From Thiocapsa rosea (GTDB taxonomy: Bacteria > Pseudomonadota > Gammaproteobacteria > Chromatiales > Chromatiaceae): a stretch of 64,000 nucleotides of DNA. The stretch's first letter is position 1; the number at the start of each line of letters is the position of its first letter. This document shows positions 21,498-30,781 of the stretch, piece by piece. Below the pieces are notes generated by a model. The model searched no databases. It was not told the origin of the DNA and was given only the letters and a program-made list of their open reading frames with translations. Where the stretch lies: the NCBI RefSeq assembly GCF_003634315.1, contig NZ_RBXL01000001.1, positions 1,162,501 to 1,226,500 of the forward strand. The letters run 5' to 3'. The position numbers were made by a program, and so were the translations under genes.

Positions 21498-22056
21498 TCA
21501 GGCCGAGCAACTCCACGAGTGACTGCCAGCGGCGCACGTCCTCGAATCGTGCTCTGCCCATCAGCGCGAGCGCGGGTCGTCCTCGGGCGGCCGCCGCAAG
21601 CCCCTCCAGCCAGCCACGCGCAGCGCGCAGATCGGTGCCGAGCTCTGCGGGCACCGCACATGCCAGGGCCGATGCGTGCGACCCCGCTGCCGCCGACACC
21701 GATTCGAGCAGCACGTATGCGGACCCGGCAAGGTCGTCTGCGTGGCTCTGATCCGGGCACAGGATCCAGCCGCCGAAATGCTCGCCGAGACGCGCCTGAA
21801 CCCCGGCAGACTCCGCGACCGCCGCTGCGCCGGGATCATGACGGAGATAAAATGCGAAGGATGCCGGCACATCGCGACCCCATCGCGCGATACGCCCCGC
21901 ATCCACCTGCCCCCAGGCATCGGCGTCGAGCGCAACGGCGTCGAGCGCGTTGGCAAAATAGGTTAGCCGCCAATCCTCGGGGAGGTCGTCCGGATAGAAG
22001 TCGGCGTCGCCGGGCGAGGGATCCCATCCGGTTCTAACGGGGAGAATGCGACTCAT
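21493..22056 (-). CDS. unknown protein, DUF72-like N-terminus
   Basis: 187-residue protein. The beginning (RTGWDPSPGDADFYPDDLPEDWRLTYFAN) resembles the opening of DUF72-related proteins (FYPxDLPxxWRLxYFAN), but the rest is Ala-rich and the typical DUF72 core is missing. It sits where E. coli has yrbG between the mla and kds clusters. The ATG at 22056 is chosen at the first similarity; the frame continues upstream without support. Function unknown. Confidence 0.68.
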   Translation of the reverse strand: MSRILPVRTGWDPSPGDADFYPDDLPEDWRLTYFANALDAVALDADAWGQVDAGRIARWGRDVPASFAFYLRHDPGAAAVAESAGVQARLGEHFGGWILCPDQSHADDLAGSAYVLLESVSAAAGSHASALACAVPAELGTDLRAARGWLEGLAAAARGRPALALMGRARFEDVRRWQSLVELLGLS

Positions 22057-22207
22057 GGTCTCAAGGTTGCTCCGATAGGATCGTCTTTCGCGGTGGAGAT
22101 GCCTTCCGCGCGACGCAGGACCGCTCATTGGTGTATTTTGCATCGCGCGGCCTTGTTCGTATGAACCGGCCACATTGCCGACCACAACAATCGGATGGAC
22201 AAGCGCC

Positions 22208-22285
22208 GTAGGGTGGACAAGCGCAGCGCAGTCCACCGACGCCGGTGCAAGGCTTGGTGGACTGCGCTGCGCTTGTCCACCCTAC
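22208..22285. repeat. 30-bp inverted repeat, GTGGACAAGCGCAGCGCAGTCCACC family
   Basis: Left arm GTAGGGTGGACAAGCGCAGC... (22208-22237) and right arm ending GCGCTTGTCCACCCTAC (22256-22285) are near-perfect inverted repeats. The arms are themselves palindromic. This is a common type of intergenic palindrome in gammaproteobacteria. It fills most of the otherwise gene-free 22057-22360 stretch before kdsD. Confidence 0.85.
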
Positions 22286-22360
22286 CTGACGGTCCAATCA
22301 AGAAGGTCCATCGCCCCGCTGCCGATGGGGACGCGACGCGATGGAGGATCTCGGAGCAGC

Positions 22361-23380
22361 ATGACAGATCGACGCAGACTCGGCAGCCCGCCGGTTGAGC
22401 TCGCGCTCGGCGAATCAGCCAAGATCAAGGCACTCGGACGCGCCGTCGTCGAGACCGAGGCCGCGTCGGTCACCGCGCTGGCAGAGCGGATCGACGACAA
22501 CTTCGTGTCCGCATGCCGCTATATGCTGGCCTGCGAGGGCCGCATCGTCGTGCTCGGGATGGGCAAGTCGGGCCACATCGGCGGGAAGATCGCGGCGACC
22601 CTAGCGAGCACCGGCAGCCCCGCCTTCTTTGTGCATCCGGGCGAGGCCAGCCATGGCGACCTCGGCATGATCACGCCCCGCGACGTCGTTTTGGCCCTGT
22701 CCAACTCGGGCGAAACCGCGGAACTCCTGATGCTGCTGCCCTTGCTCAAGCGGCTCGGCGTGCCGCTGATCAGCATGACAGGCAAGCCCAAGTCGACCTT
22801 GGCCCGCGAGGGCGACGTCCATCTCGACGTGAGTGTCGCAAGCGAGGCCTGTCCGCTCGGCCTCGCCCCGACCTCGAGCACGACGGCAACCCTGGTGATG
22901 GGCGATGCGCTGGCCATCGCCCTGCTCGAGAGCCGCGGCTTCACCGCCGAGGACTTCGCTCGCTCCCATCCGGCCGGCAGCCTCGGACGCCGTCTGTTGC
23001 TGCACGTCGGCGAGGTCATGCATCGCGACGAGCAATTGCCGTCGGTCCCTCTGGGCACGACCCTGCGCGCCACACTTGAAGAGATGTCCCGCAAAGGCTT
23101 GGGCATGAGCGCCGTGGTCGACGACGAGGGACGCCTTGCCGGGATCTTCACCGACGGCGACCTGCGACGCGCCCTCGACCGCGGGATCGATGTCCATCGC
23201 ACCGCCATCGACACCGTACTGACCCGCAACTGCATCACGATCAAGGCCGACGCCCTCGCCGCAGAGGCCCTGCGTCTCATGGAGTCGAAATCCATCAACG
23301 CGCTGCTGGTCATCGACGACACCGGCCGACCCGTCGGCGCATTGAACATGCACGATCTGCTGCGCGCCGGGGTCATGTGA
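22361..23380 (+). CDS. kdsD: D-arabinose 5-phosphate isomerase
   Basis: Isomerises D-ribulose 5-phosphate to D-arabinose 5-phosphate, the first step of Kdo synthesis for LPS. The 339-residue protein has a SIS domain (GRIVVLGMGKSGHIGGKIAATLASTG and LALSNSGETAE) followed by two CBS repeats (MHRDEQLPSV... and VLTRNCITIKAD...). GGAGCAGC precedes the ATG. It heads the plus-strand kds-lpt-rpoN-pts series but is separated from kdsC by a 245-bp heptamer-repeat region. Confidence 0.96.
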   Translation: MTDRRRLGSPPVELALGESAKIKALGRAVVETEAASVTALAERIDDNFVSACRYMLACEGRIVVLGMGKSGHIGGKIAATLASTGSPAFFVHPGEASHGDLGMITPRDVVLALSNSGETAELLMLLPLLKRLGVPLISMTGKPKSTLAREGDVHLDVSVASEACPLGLAPTSSTTATLVMGDALAIALLESRGFTAEDFARSHPAGSLGRRLLLHVGEVMHRDEQLPSVPLGTTLRATLEEMSRKGLGMSAVVDDEGRLAGIFTDGDLRRALDRGIDVHRTAIDTVLTRNCITIKADALAAEALRLMESKSINALLVIDDTGRPVGALNMHDLLRAGVM

Positions 23381-23385
23381 GGGAG

Positions 23386-23573
23386 CCGTCCAGCCGTCCA
23401 GCCGTCCAGCCGCCAGCCGCCAGCCGCCAGCCGCCAGCCGCCAGCCGCCAGCCAAAAGCTGACACCCGGAAGCTGAAAGCTGAAAGCTGAAAGCTGAAAG
23501 CTGAAAGCTGAAAGCTGGAGGCCGGAAGCTGGAGGCAGGAGGCAGGAGGCAGGAGGCAGGAAGCAGGAAGCTA
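23386..23573. repeat. heptamer arrays between kdsD and kdsC
   Basis: Three successive 7-bp tandem arrays: CCAGCCG (about 9 copies, 23395-23452), GCTGAAA (6 copies, 23472-23515), and GGAGGCA/GGCAGGA (23529-23560). The last two resemble the arrays at 39044 and 49241. No coding sign. Confidence 0.92.
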
Positions 23574-23625
23574 GAAACCCGAGGCTCCCCGCCCCACCGA
23601 ATCGACACCCAAGAGGACTGACCCC

Positions 23626-24147
23626 ATGCACGACATCCTCGAACGCGCCGCCCGGATCCGCCTGGTCATCTTCGACGTCGACGGGGTGCTGACCGACGGC
23701 AGTCTCTATCTCGGCGACGACGGCCAGGAATACAAGGCGTTCAACTCGCGTGACGGACACGGCATGGTGATGCTCCGGGAGAGCGGGGTTCAGATTGGAA
23801 TCATCACGGGCCGGACCTCGCAGGTGGTCAGTATCCGCATGAAGAGTCTCGGAGTGGAGCACCTCTTCCAAGGCTGCCGCGACAAGCTCCCGGCCTACGA
23901 GGCGCTCAAGCGGGAGCTGTCCATCGACGACGAGGCCATCGCCTATGTCGGAGACGACCTCGTGGATCTGCCCGTCATGCGCCGGGTCGGACTCGCCGTT
24001 GCGGTCGCCGACGCGCACCATCTGGTGCGCGGCCATGCCCATCTGTGCACCCAAGCCCGCGGCGGTCGCGGGGCTGCGCGCGAGGTCTGCGAGCTGATCA
24101 TGGAGGCGCAGGGCACTTGGGCGCGGATCCTCGCCGACACACCATGA
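23626..24147 (+). CDS. kdsC: 3-deoxy-D-manno-octulosonate 8-phosphate phosphatase
   Basis: HAD phosphatase (173 residues) that releases Kdo from Kdo 8-phosphate. Motif I is FDVDGVLTDGSLYLGDDG with both aspartates, motif II IITGRTS, and the C-terminal motif YVGDDLVDLPVM. The short cap-less form acts as a tetramer. Its stop overlaps the lptC start (ATGA). Confidence 0.96.
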   Translation: MHDILERAARIRLVIFDVDGVLTDGSLYLGDDGQEYKAFNSRDGHGMVMLRESGVQIGIITGRTSQVVSIRMKSLGVEHLFQGCRDKLPAYEALKRELSIDDEAIAYVGDDLVDLPVMRRVGLAVAVADAHHLVRGHAHLCTQARGGRGAAREVCELIMEAQGTWARILADTP

Positions 24148-24770
24148 GCGGACGTCTTCGGGTCAGCGACCTGCCGATCTGGTCCGCACGTCAGTGGATG
24201 CTCGCTGTCTTCTTCGTCGGCTCCGGGCTCTTGGGATGGTGGCAGCTGCGCCCCGAACCCGAGCCGGCCGCACCCGCGGTCGAGCGTGCGCGGCTCCCGG
24301 ATTATGTCGTGGCACGCTTCAGCGCCGTGGAGACCGACGACACGGGCAAACCGAGCCGACGCTTGGTCGCCGAGGAGCTGCGCCAATATATCGAGGAGGA
24401 TCTCTCTGAGCTGGATCGCCCGCGCATGACACTCTATCAGCGTGAAGGCGAGACCGAAGCCGAGCCCTGGCGCGCACGCGCGGACAGCGGGCTGGTCCTC
24501 CCCGGCGGCGACGAGGTCCGTCTCGAGGGCGCCGTGGAGCTCGAGCGCAAGGGCGACGCGAGTCGGCCCGCCACCCGCATGGAGACCGAGCTGATGCGCA
24601 TCTGGCATAAACGGGCCTTCGCCGAGACCGATCGCGCGGTCCAAGTCACCAGTGCGTCGGATCGGCTGAACGCGACCGGGATGCGCCTCTGGTACGAGGA
24701 GCCCGTACGTGCCCAGTTCGACGGACGCGCGCATATCTTTATCGCACCCGAGCAGACCGAGACGCCATGA
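24144..24770 (+). CDS. lptC: LptC, inner-membrane LPS transport protein
   Basis: Bitopic protein of 208 residues that receives LPS from LptB2FG and passes it to LptA. One N-terminal membrane helix (WMLAVFFVGSGLLGWWQL) is followed by the beta-jellyroll domain (YVVARFSAVETDDTGKPSRRLVAEELRQY...). The start overlaps kdsC by four bases and its stop overlaps lptA, so the three are coupled. Confidence 0.93.
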   Translation: MSGRLRVSDLPIWSARQWMLAVFFVGSGLLGWWQLRPEPEPAAPAVERARLPDYVVARFSAVETDDTGKPSRRLVAEELRQYIEEDLSELDRPRMTLYQREGETEAEPWRARADSGLVLPGGDEVRLEGAVELERKGDASRPATRMETELMRIWHKRAFAETDRAVQVTSASDRLNATGMRLWYEEPVRAQFDGRAHIFIAPEQTETP

Positions 24771-25288
24771 GCGAGAGAGGAATCGACAACCGGCGGTGCC
24801 GGGGCACTGCCCCGGCCGCGACCCTGGCCTTCGTCATGGCCCTCGCGTGCGCCCCGGCAGTGGCGCTCGAGGACGATGCAAGCCAACCCATCTTGATCGA
24901 AGCAGACGATGTCGAGGTCCTGGAGGCGGAGAACACCAGCATCTATGTCGGCAATGTCCAGGTCGACCAAGGGAGCATGCGACTCCTCGGCGATCATGTG
25001 ACCGTTTATCATCGCGACGACCGCCGCCCGCGCTTTATCATTGCGCTCGGCGCGCCGGCCAGCTTCAAACAGCTCCTCGACAACGACGAGGGCGAGGTCC
25101 TGGCCTTCGCCAAACGGATGGAATACGACGCCGACAAGGACGAGCTCACCCTCATCGAGGACGCCTTGCTGATTCAGGGGGCCGACCGCGTCGCGAGCGA
25201 GCGCATCGTCTACGATCGCGCCCGTGCCCATTTCCGCGCGGGAGGCGGCGGACGGGTCAAGATCACCATCACGCCGGAGGGAGAATGA
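24767..25288 (+). CDS. lptA: LptA, periplasmic LPS bridge protein
   Basis: Periplasmic OstA-like protein (173 residues) that forms the LPS bridge across the periplasm. The signal peptide ends near VALEDDA. The core includes PILIEADDVEVLEAENTSIYVGNVQVDQGSMRLLGDHV and the C-terminal ASERIVYDRARAHFRAGG. It ends 3 bp before repeat copy 7, which separates it from lptB. Confidence 0.95.
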   Translation: MSERGIDNRRCRGTAPAATLAFVMALACAPAVALEDDASQPILIEADDVEVLEAENTSIYVGNVQVDQGSMRLLGDHVTVYHRDDRRPRFIIALGAPASFKQLLDNDEGEVLAFAKRMEYDADKDELTLIEDALLIQGADRVASERIVYDRARAHFRAGGGGRVKITITPEGE

Positions 25289-25291
25289 GGC

Positions 25292-25375
25292 TAAACCGCG
25301 TCCGAGGCGACCGATGACATCCGATCGGAAACCACCCTTGAACGATCCAAAGAGACTCGGCGGAGACGCGGTTTA
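25292..25375. repeat. 85-bp TIR element copy 7 (single)
   Basis: TAAACCGCGTCC...GGAGACGCGGTTTA, GCGTC class. It exactly fills the lptA-lptB gap, ending 2 bp before the lptB ATG, so the lptB Shine-Dalgarno region is element DNA (GGTTTAGG). Confidence 0.88.
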
Positions 25376-25377
25376 GG

Positions 25378-26148
25378 ATGAAGGATTCTATTGCGGATTC
25401 CGACTTAGGCTCGGGCTCGGGCTCGACGACACTGCGCGCGGAGCATCTGAAGAAGAGCTATCGCGGTCGTCAGGTGTTGCGCGACGTGAGCGTCGGCGTG
25501 GACGCCGGCGAGGTCGTGGGCCTGCTCGGACCCAACGGCGCGGGCAAGACCACCTGCTTTTATCTGATCGTCGGACTCATTCCGGCGGACGAGGGCCGCA
25601 TTGCGCTGAGCGGGCAGGACATCACCCTGAAACCCATGCATGCGCGCGCGCGCGCCGGACTGAGCTATCTGGCACAAGAGCCCTCGGTGTTTCGCAAGCT
25701 CAGCGCGCGCGACAACATCCTTGCTATCCTGGAGGCGCGCGGCGACCTGTCTCGGGCCGATCGCAATCTGCGCTGCGAGCGCCTGCTCGAAGAGCTCGGG
25801 ATCGCCCATGTCAGCGGCTCGCTCGCGCTCAGCCTCTCTGGCGGGGAGCGACGGCGCCTCGAGATCGCGCGTGCGCTCGCGGTGGACCCCCTGGTGATGC
25901 TGCTCGACGAGCCCTTCGCGGGCGTCGACCCCATCGCCGTCGGGGACATCAAGGCCATCGTGTCGCATTTGCGCGATCGCGGGATCGGCGTGCTGATCAC
26001 GGATCACAACGTCCGCGAGACGCTCGATATCTGCGACCGGGGCTACATCATCAGCTCCGGGTGCGTCATCGCGGCCGGCACCCCCGCGCAGCTCCTGGCC
26101 GATCAGCAGGTCCGCGATGTCTACCTCGGCGCGGATTTTTCCATGTAG
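25378..26148 (+). CDS. lptB: LptB, LPS export ATP-binding protein
   Basis: ABC ATPase (256 residues) that powers LPS extraction by LptFG. Walker A GPNGAGKTTCF (51-61), Q-loop YLAQEPSVFRKLSARDNI, signature LSLSGGERRRLEIARALA, Walker B VMLLDEPFAGVDP and H-loop TDHNVRETLDICDRGYII are diagnostic. The first 18 residues form an extra Ser/Gly-rich tail. Repeat copy 7 abuts the start, breaking the usual tight lptA-lptB junction. Confidence 0.97.
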   Translation: MKDSIADSDLGSGSGSTTLRAEHLKKSYRGRQVLRDVSVGVDAGEVVGLLGPNGAGKTTCFYLIVGLIPADEGRIALSGQDITLKPMHARARAGLSYLAQEPSVFRKLSARDNILAILEARGDLSRADRNLRCERLLEELGIAHVSGSLALSLSGGERRRLEIARALAVDPLVMLLDEPFAGVDPIAVGDIKAIVSHLRDRGIGVLITDHNVRETLDICDRGYIISSGCVIAAGTPAQLLADQQVRDVYLGADFSM

Positions 26149-26329
26149 GTGCGAACCGGGAGGTACCTCGAGATGCGAATCGGTTGGCTGCTCTTTCCGA
26201 GATGTTGGGTGTAAGATGAGATCCTGCCCCGGCTGATGACGCCTTCACCGGACTGAAACGGCTAGAATCGACCAGCATTGGCCATGGCGGTCACCTGATC
26301 GAACACCTCGAAAAGCGCATCCGCGATTC

Positions 26330-27814
26330 ATGAAGCAATCCATCCAGCTTCGGCTCGGCCAACACCTGACCATGACGCCTCAGTTGCAGCAGGCGATCCG
26401 TCTGTTGCAGCTCTCCACGCTTGAGCTCCAGAAGGAGATTCAGGAGGCGCTGGACACCAACCTCATGTTGGAGGAAGGCGACGACGCGGATCGCTTCAAC
26501 GTCGCCGAGACGCAGCAGTCAGGCACGATTCAGAGCGAGGACATCGAAACACCTCGGGTCACCGTCGAGCAGTCGATCGACCGCGAGATCCACGCCGAAT
26601 CCAACGAGATGCCCGAAGAGCTGCCGGTCGACACACTCTGGACCGACGTCTTCGACTCCCACCTGCCGAGCACCTCGCACGGCTCGGACGACGGCTCGGA
26701 CTACGATCCCTTTGCCCAGCAAAGCCGCCCTCAGACCCTGCTCGACCACCTCGCCTGGCAGCTCAATCTGTGCAGACTGAGCGAGCGCGACAACATGATC
26801 GCCCAAGCGGTCATCGATTCGATCGACGCCGACGGCTATCTGCGCATCGATGTCGAGGAGCTGCTCCTGACCATCGATCACCCCGAAATCAGTGCCGAGG
26901 AGGTGGAGGCTGTCGTTCACCGCGTTCAGTCCTTCGACCCGCCGGGGGTGGGTGCCCGCAACCTCCCGGAATGTCTGCTGATACAACTCAGTCAGCTGCC
27001 CCCCCAAACACCTTGGCGGAGCACCGCGACGGCGATCTGCCGCGACGGGTTCGAGTATCTGGCCAAGCGCGATGTCGCCTCGCTGGTCCGTCAGCTGAAG
27101 GAATCCGAGGACACGGTCGCAGGTGCGCTGGCGTTGATCCGACGGCTCAATCCGCGCCCCGGAAGCCTGATTGCCGGCACGCCGGCCCAGTATGTCGTCC
27201 CGGATATCTTCGTGCGCAAACGCGAGGGCCGATGGTCGGTCGAACTCAATCCCGACTCGATGCCTAAACTCAGAGTGAACGCCGACTACGCGCGCCTGAT
27301 CCGACGCGCCGATCAGAGCGCGGACGGCGTCACCTTGAAGAGCCATTTGCAGGAGGCACGCTGGTTCATCAAGAGCCTGGCCAGCCGCAACGACACGGTG
27401 CTGCGCGTCGGCGCGAAGATCGTCGAGATGCAGCAGGAATTCTTCGAGCACGGGGACGAGGCGATGAAACCGATGGTTCTGCGCGATGTCGCCGAGGCAT
27501 TGGAGCTTCACGAGTCGACCGTATCCCGAGTGACCACGCAGAAATACATGCACACGCCGCGGGGAACCTTTGAGTTCAAGTATTTCTTTTCCTCGCACGT
27601 CAACACCGCTTCCGGCGGCGAATGCTCGTCGACCGCCATTCGTGCCCTGATCCGCAAGCTGATCGCCGGCGAGTCCGCGCGAAAGCCCATGAGCGACAGT
27701 AAGATCGCCCAAGAGCTCGGCGATCAGGGGATCAATGTCGCGCGGCGAACCGTCGCCAAGTACCGCGAGGCCATGGGGGTTCCACCCTCGAACGAGCGCA
27801 AGCGCCTGGATTGA
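26330..27814 (+). CDS. rpoN: RNA polymerase sigma-54 factor
   Basis: Sigma-54 (494 residues) directs transcription at -24/-12 promoters with enhancer-binding ATPases. Region I is Gln/Leu-rich (LRLGQHLTMTPQLQQAIRLLQLSTLELQKEIQ). An acidic linker, the core-binding domain, an HTH and the C-terminal RpoN box ARRTVAKYRE follow. Its position between lptB and hpf/ptsN is the conserved rpoN operon. Confidence 0.98.
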   Translation: MKQSIQLRLGQHLTMTPQLQQAIRLLQLSTLELQKEIQEALDTNLMLEEGDDADRFNVAETQQSGTIQSEDIETPRVTVEQSIDREIHAESNEMPEELPVDTLWTDVFDSHLPSTSHGSDDGSDYDPFAQQSRPQTLLDHLAWQLNLCRLSERDNMIAQAVIDSIDADGYLRIDVEELLLTIDHPEISAEEVEAVVHRVQSFDPPGVGARNLPECLLIQLSQLPPQTPWRSTATAICRDGFEYLAKRDVASLVRQLKESEDTVAGALALIRRLNPRPGSLIAGTPAQYVVPDIFVRKREGRWSVELNPDSMPKLRVNADYARLIRRADQSADGVTLKSHLQEARWFIKSLASRNDTVLRVGAKIVEMQQEFFEHGDEAMKPMVLRDVAEALELHESTVSRVTTQKYMHTPRGTFEFKYFFSSHVNTASGGECSSTAIRALIRKLIAGESARKPMSDSKIAQELGDQGINVARRTVAKYREAMGVPPSNERKRLD

Positions 27815-27844
27815 CAGGCCGTTTGAACCATAAGGAGTCACAAG

Positions 27845-28180
27845 ATGCAGATCAACCTGACGGGTCATCACATCGACGTCACCGATGCGCTGAAAGGCTA
27901 CGTCGACACGAAGTTCGAGCGCCTTGCGCGGCACTTCGACCACGTCATCAACGCTCACGTCATCCTGAGCGTCGAGAAGCTTGCCCAAAAAGCGGAGGCC
28001 ACACTGCACATCAACGGCAGCAAGGTCTTTGCCGACTCGGTCCACGAGGACATGTATGCCGCAATCGACGGGCTGATCGACAAGCTCGATCGTCAGGTCC
28101 TGCGCCACAAGGAGAAGAAGAGCGATCATCGCGCAGCGAGCCCGAAGGTCAGCGAGATCGAGGAGTCGGATCAGACCTGA
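27845..28180 (+). CDS. hpf: ribosome hibernation promoting factor, short form
   Basis: Short HPF/YfiA-type protein (111 residues) that binds the 30S subunit in stationary phase and promotes 100S dimers. The sequence MQINLTGHHIDVTDALKGYVDTKFERLARHFD and SVHEDMYAAIDGLIDKLDRQVLRHKEK is typical. A strong AAGGAG lies upstream. It follows rpoN by 30 bp, as is usual. Confidence 0.96.
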   Translation: MQINLTGHHIDVTDALKGYVDTKFERLARHFDHVINAHVILSVEKLAQKAEATLHINGSKVFADSVHEDMYAAIDGLIDKLDRQVLRHKEKKSDHRAASPKVSEIEESDQT

Positions 28181-28420
28181 CGCACCGGCGTTGTCAGAAC
28201 GCCGCTGATACCTTCGAGGGGCGCTCTTGCCCCGTCGGAGGCGTTCAACGAACGGGATCGGGCACGAGGCCGGCATGCGGGATCGCCGGCCTCTGCCAGA
28301 CATCCGAGGATAATCAGCATCCATGACCACACGCCCTTGCCCGCCGTCGCTGCGCGGACATCGATCCAAGAGCCACCAGCTGCAGCGCTGCGCGCCCGCA
28401 GCGCACGGGAGCCGATACCG

Positions 28421-28870
28421 ATGCTCAGCCCCGATCTAATCAACGAGGCCCGTATCGGTCACGGCCTCGAGATTTCCAGCAAGAAGCGTTTGCTCGAAAC
28501 CCTTGCCGAGCTACTCGCCAACGACCACCCCCGTTTGAGCACGGAGAGCGTCTTCGAGCGCCTCCTCGAGCGCGAACGCCTCGGCAGCACCGGACTCGGT
28601 CACGGTGTCGCCCTGCCCCATGCCCGGATCAAGGAGGTCTCTCAGGTGATCGGGGCCTTCGTGCAAACCGCCCGCGGGGTGGATTACGATGCAGCCGACG
28701 GCGAGCCGGTCGATCTGGCGTTCGCGCTCTTGGTTCCCGAGACCGCGACCGAGGAGCACCTGCAGCTGCTCGCCTATTTGGCAAGTCGCTTCAGCGAGTC
28801 GGCAACCCGCGCACGTCTGCGCGATGCGAGCTCGCCCACGGCCATTCTGGACCTTCTCAGAGCGACCTAG
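28421..28870 (+). CDS. ptsN: nitrogen-regulatory PTS enzyme IIA
   Basis: EIIA-Ntr (149 residues), a phosphocarrier with regulatory rather than transport roles (potassium, nitrogen and envelope control). The phosphorylatable His67 lies in GHGVALPHARI. The start at 28421 has GGGAG upstream. It is followed 22 bp later by hprK. The 240-bp hpf-ptsN gap holds no clear gene. Confidence 0.95.
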   Translation: MLSPDLINEARIGHGLEISSKKRLLETLAELLANDHPRLSTESVFERLLERERLGSTGLGHGVALPHARIKEVSQVIGAFVQTARGVDYDAADGEPVDLAFALLVPETATEEHLQLLAYLASRFSESATRARLRDASSPTAILDLLRAT

Positions 28871-28892
28871 CCGTCAAGCGCGGCCGCCGGCG

Positions 28893-29855
28893 ATGATCGA
28901 AAGTCTTCAATCCCTGATCTCGCAGACCGGGCCGCGGCTCAAGCTGCGCTGGCTCACGCCCGAGCCGGCGAGCCCGCGCCCGTTGCGCGGCGAGGATCCG
29001 GGACGTTCGAGGCAGTCGCTGATCGGCTCTCTGAACTGCATTCATCCCAATCGCCTGCAGGTCATCGGACACGCGGAGCTGCTCTACCTAGCAGAACTGG
29101 GCCGGACCGCCTTCGGCGAGACCGTGGAGAGGCTCTTCTCGGATCGTCCGACCGCCGTCATCTTCTCCGACGGCATCGACCCGGAGCCCGCCTTTCGAGA
29201 GGCCGCCGAGCAGACCCTCACGCCGCTGCTCGGCTCCTCCCTCGGCGACGAGGAGCTGATCAATCACCTGCGTTATTTCCTCACCCATGCCCTCGCCGAG
29301 CGCCGCACGGTGCACGGGGTCTTCATCGAGGTCCTGGGTATGGGCGTTCTGCTGGTCGGCGATCCGGCCGTCGGCAAGAGCGAGCTGGCGCTCGATCTGA
29401 TCGCGCGAGGACATCGGCTCATCGCCGACGACGCACCCCGTTTCGCACGCATTGCCCCCGAGACCTTGGAGGGCACCTGCCCCGAGGCCCTGCGCGATTT
29501 TCTCGAGGTCCGCGGCCTGGGGATTCTCAACATCCGCGCCATGTTCGGAGAAGGCGCCGTCGTGCGCAGCAAGACATTGAACCTGATCATCGATCTTCAG
29601 CCGCTCGACAAACATCAACTCGAGTCGATCGACCGGCTCAGCGGCAGCCTCTCGGTGCGCAACATCCTCGGGGTTGCCGTCCCCAAGATCACGATGCCGG
29701 TCGCACCCGGCCGCAACCTGGCGATCCTGGTGGAGGCGGCCGTGCGACACCAGATTCTGCGCATTCGCGGATACGATGCCGGCGTCGATTTCATCGACCG
29801 CCAGGCGCGTGCCATCAGCATCGATCGACCCGACCCGCCGAGATCACCGTCATGA
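28893..29855 (+). CDS. hprK: HPr kinase/phosphorylase
   Basis: Bifunctional serine kinase/phosphorylase (320 residues) that modifies HPr on Ser46. The Walker A GDPAVGKS is at 156-163, and the signature EVRGLGILNIRAMFG is present. The N-terminal domain is of the family type. Its presence with an HPr that keeps Ser46 indicates a regulated PTS. The stop overlaps the rapZ start (ATGA). Confidence 0.95.
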   Translation: MIESLQSLISQTGPRLKLRWLTPEPASPRPLRGEDPGRSRQSLIGSLNCIHPNRLQVIGHAELLYLAELGRTAFGETVERLFSDRPTAVIFSDGIDPEPAFREAAEQTLTPLLGSSLGDEELINHLRYFLTHALAERRTVHGVFIEVLGMGVLLVGDPAVGKSELALDLIARGHRLIADDAPRFARIAPETLEGTCPEALRDFLEVRGLGILNIRAMFGEGAVVRSKTLNLIIDLQPLDKHQLESIDRLSGSLSVRNILGVAVPKITMPVAPGRNLAILVEAAVRHQILRIRGYDAGVDFIDRQARAISIDRPDPPRSPS

Positions 29856-30781
29856 CGCAAGCACCGGCAGAGGAACAGGCACGCGAACGACTGCCGAACG
29901 TCGGCAAGCCGATGAGGCTCGTCATCCTCAGCGGCCTGTCCGGCTCGGGCAAGAGCGTCGCGCTTCACACCCTGGAAGACGTAGGGTTCTACTGCATCGA
30001 CAACCTGCCGCTGTTCTTGTTAGAGAATCTCGCCCTCGGGCTGCACGAGGGGCTGGATGATGCCTTCACCATGACGGCGGTCGGGATCGACGCCCGCACC
30101 AGTCCGAGCAGCGGCCCGGACGAGCTGCGACACCTTCCCGAGCTGGTGCACTCGGCGCGCGAGCGCGGCATCGGCTGCGATGTCCTCTTCCTCGACGCCC
30201 AGACCGAAACCCTGATCAAGCGCTTCAGCGAGACCCGCCGCAAGCATCCCTTGACCCGCGGCGATCGCTCGCTGCCGGAGGCGATCGCACTCGAGCGCCG
30301 ACTCCTCGAGCCGATCCGAAGCTGCGCCGACATCCGTATCGACACCACCCAAACCAACGTCCACGAGCTGCGCGATCTCGTGCGCAGCCGTTTGGTCGGC
30401 GGCGCCTCGCCGAAGGCGTCCATCCTGCTGCAGTCCTTCGGTTTCAAGCACGGGGTTCCCCACGATGTGGATTTTGTCTTCGACCTGCGCAGCCTGCCCA
30501 ATCCGCATTGGCAACCCGAGCTGCGGCGCTTGACCGGACGCGATCGTCCCGTGATGGAATTCCTCGATTCCGCGGACGCCTTTTGCCGAATGCGCGCCGA
30601 CATCCAGGGATTCTTCGATCGCTGGATCCCCAGCTTCGAGACGGACGGGCGCAGCTATCTGACGATCGCGATCGGCTGCACGGGCGGGCAGCACCGCTCG
30701 GTCTTTATGACCGAATCCCTGCGGCATCATTTCGAGTCCAACGGCCATCAGGTGATGGTCCGGCATCGGGATCTCCCTTGA
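29852..30781 (+). CDS. rapZ: RNase adapter protein RapZ
   Basis: P-loop protein (309 residues) that in E. coli delivers the sRNA GlmZ to RNase E, tuning glucosamine-6-phosphate synthesis. Walker A is GLSGSGKS (28-35). The C-terminal half has the conserved FGFKHGVPHDVDFVFDLRSLPNPHW and AIGCTGGQHRSVF blocks. A GlmZ-like sRNA was not seen here. It overlaps hprK by four bases. Confidence 0.96.
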   Translation: MTQAPAEEQARERLPNVGKPMRLVILSGLSGSGKSVALHTLEDVGFYCIDNLPLFLLENLALGLHEGLDDAFTMTAVGIDARTSPSSGPDELRHLPELVHSARERGIGCDVLFLDAQTETLIKRFSETRRKHPLTRGDRSLPEAIALERRLLEPIRSCADIRIDTTQTNVHELRDLVRSRLVGGASPKASILLQSFGFKHGVPHDVDFVFDLRSLPNPHWQPELRRLTGRDRPVMEFLDSADAFCRMRADIQGFFDRWIPSFETDGRSYLTIAIGCTGGQHRSVFMTESLRHHFESNGHQVMVRHRDLP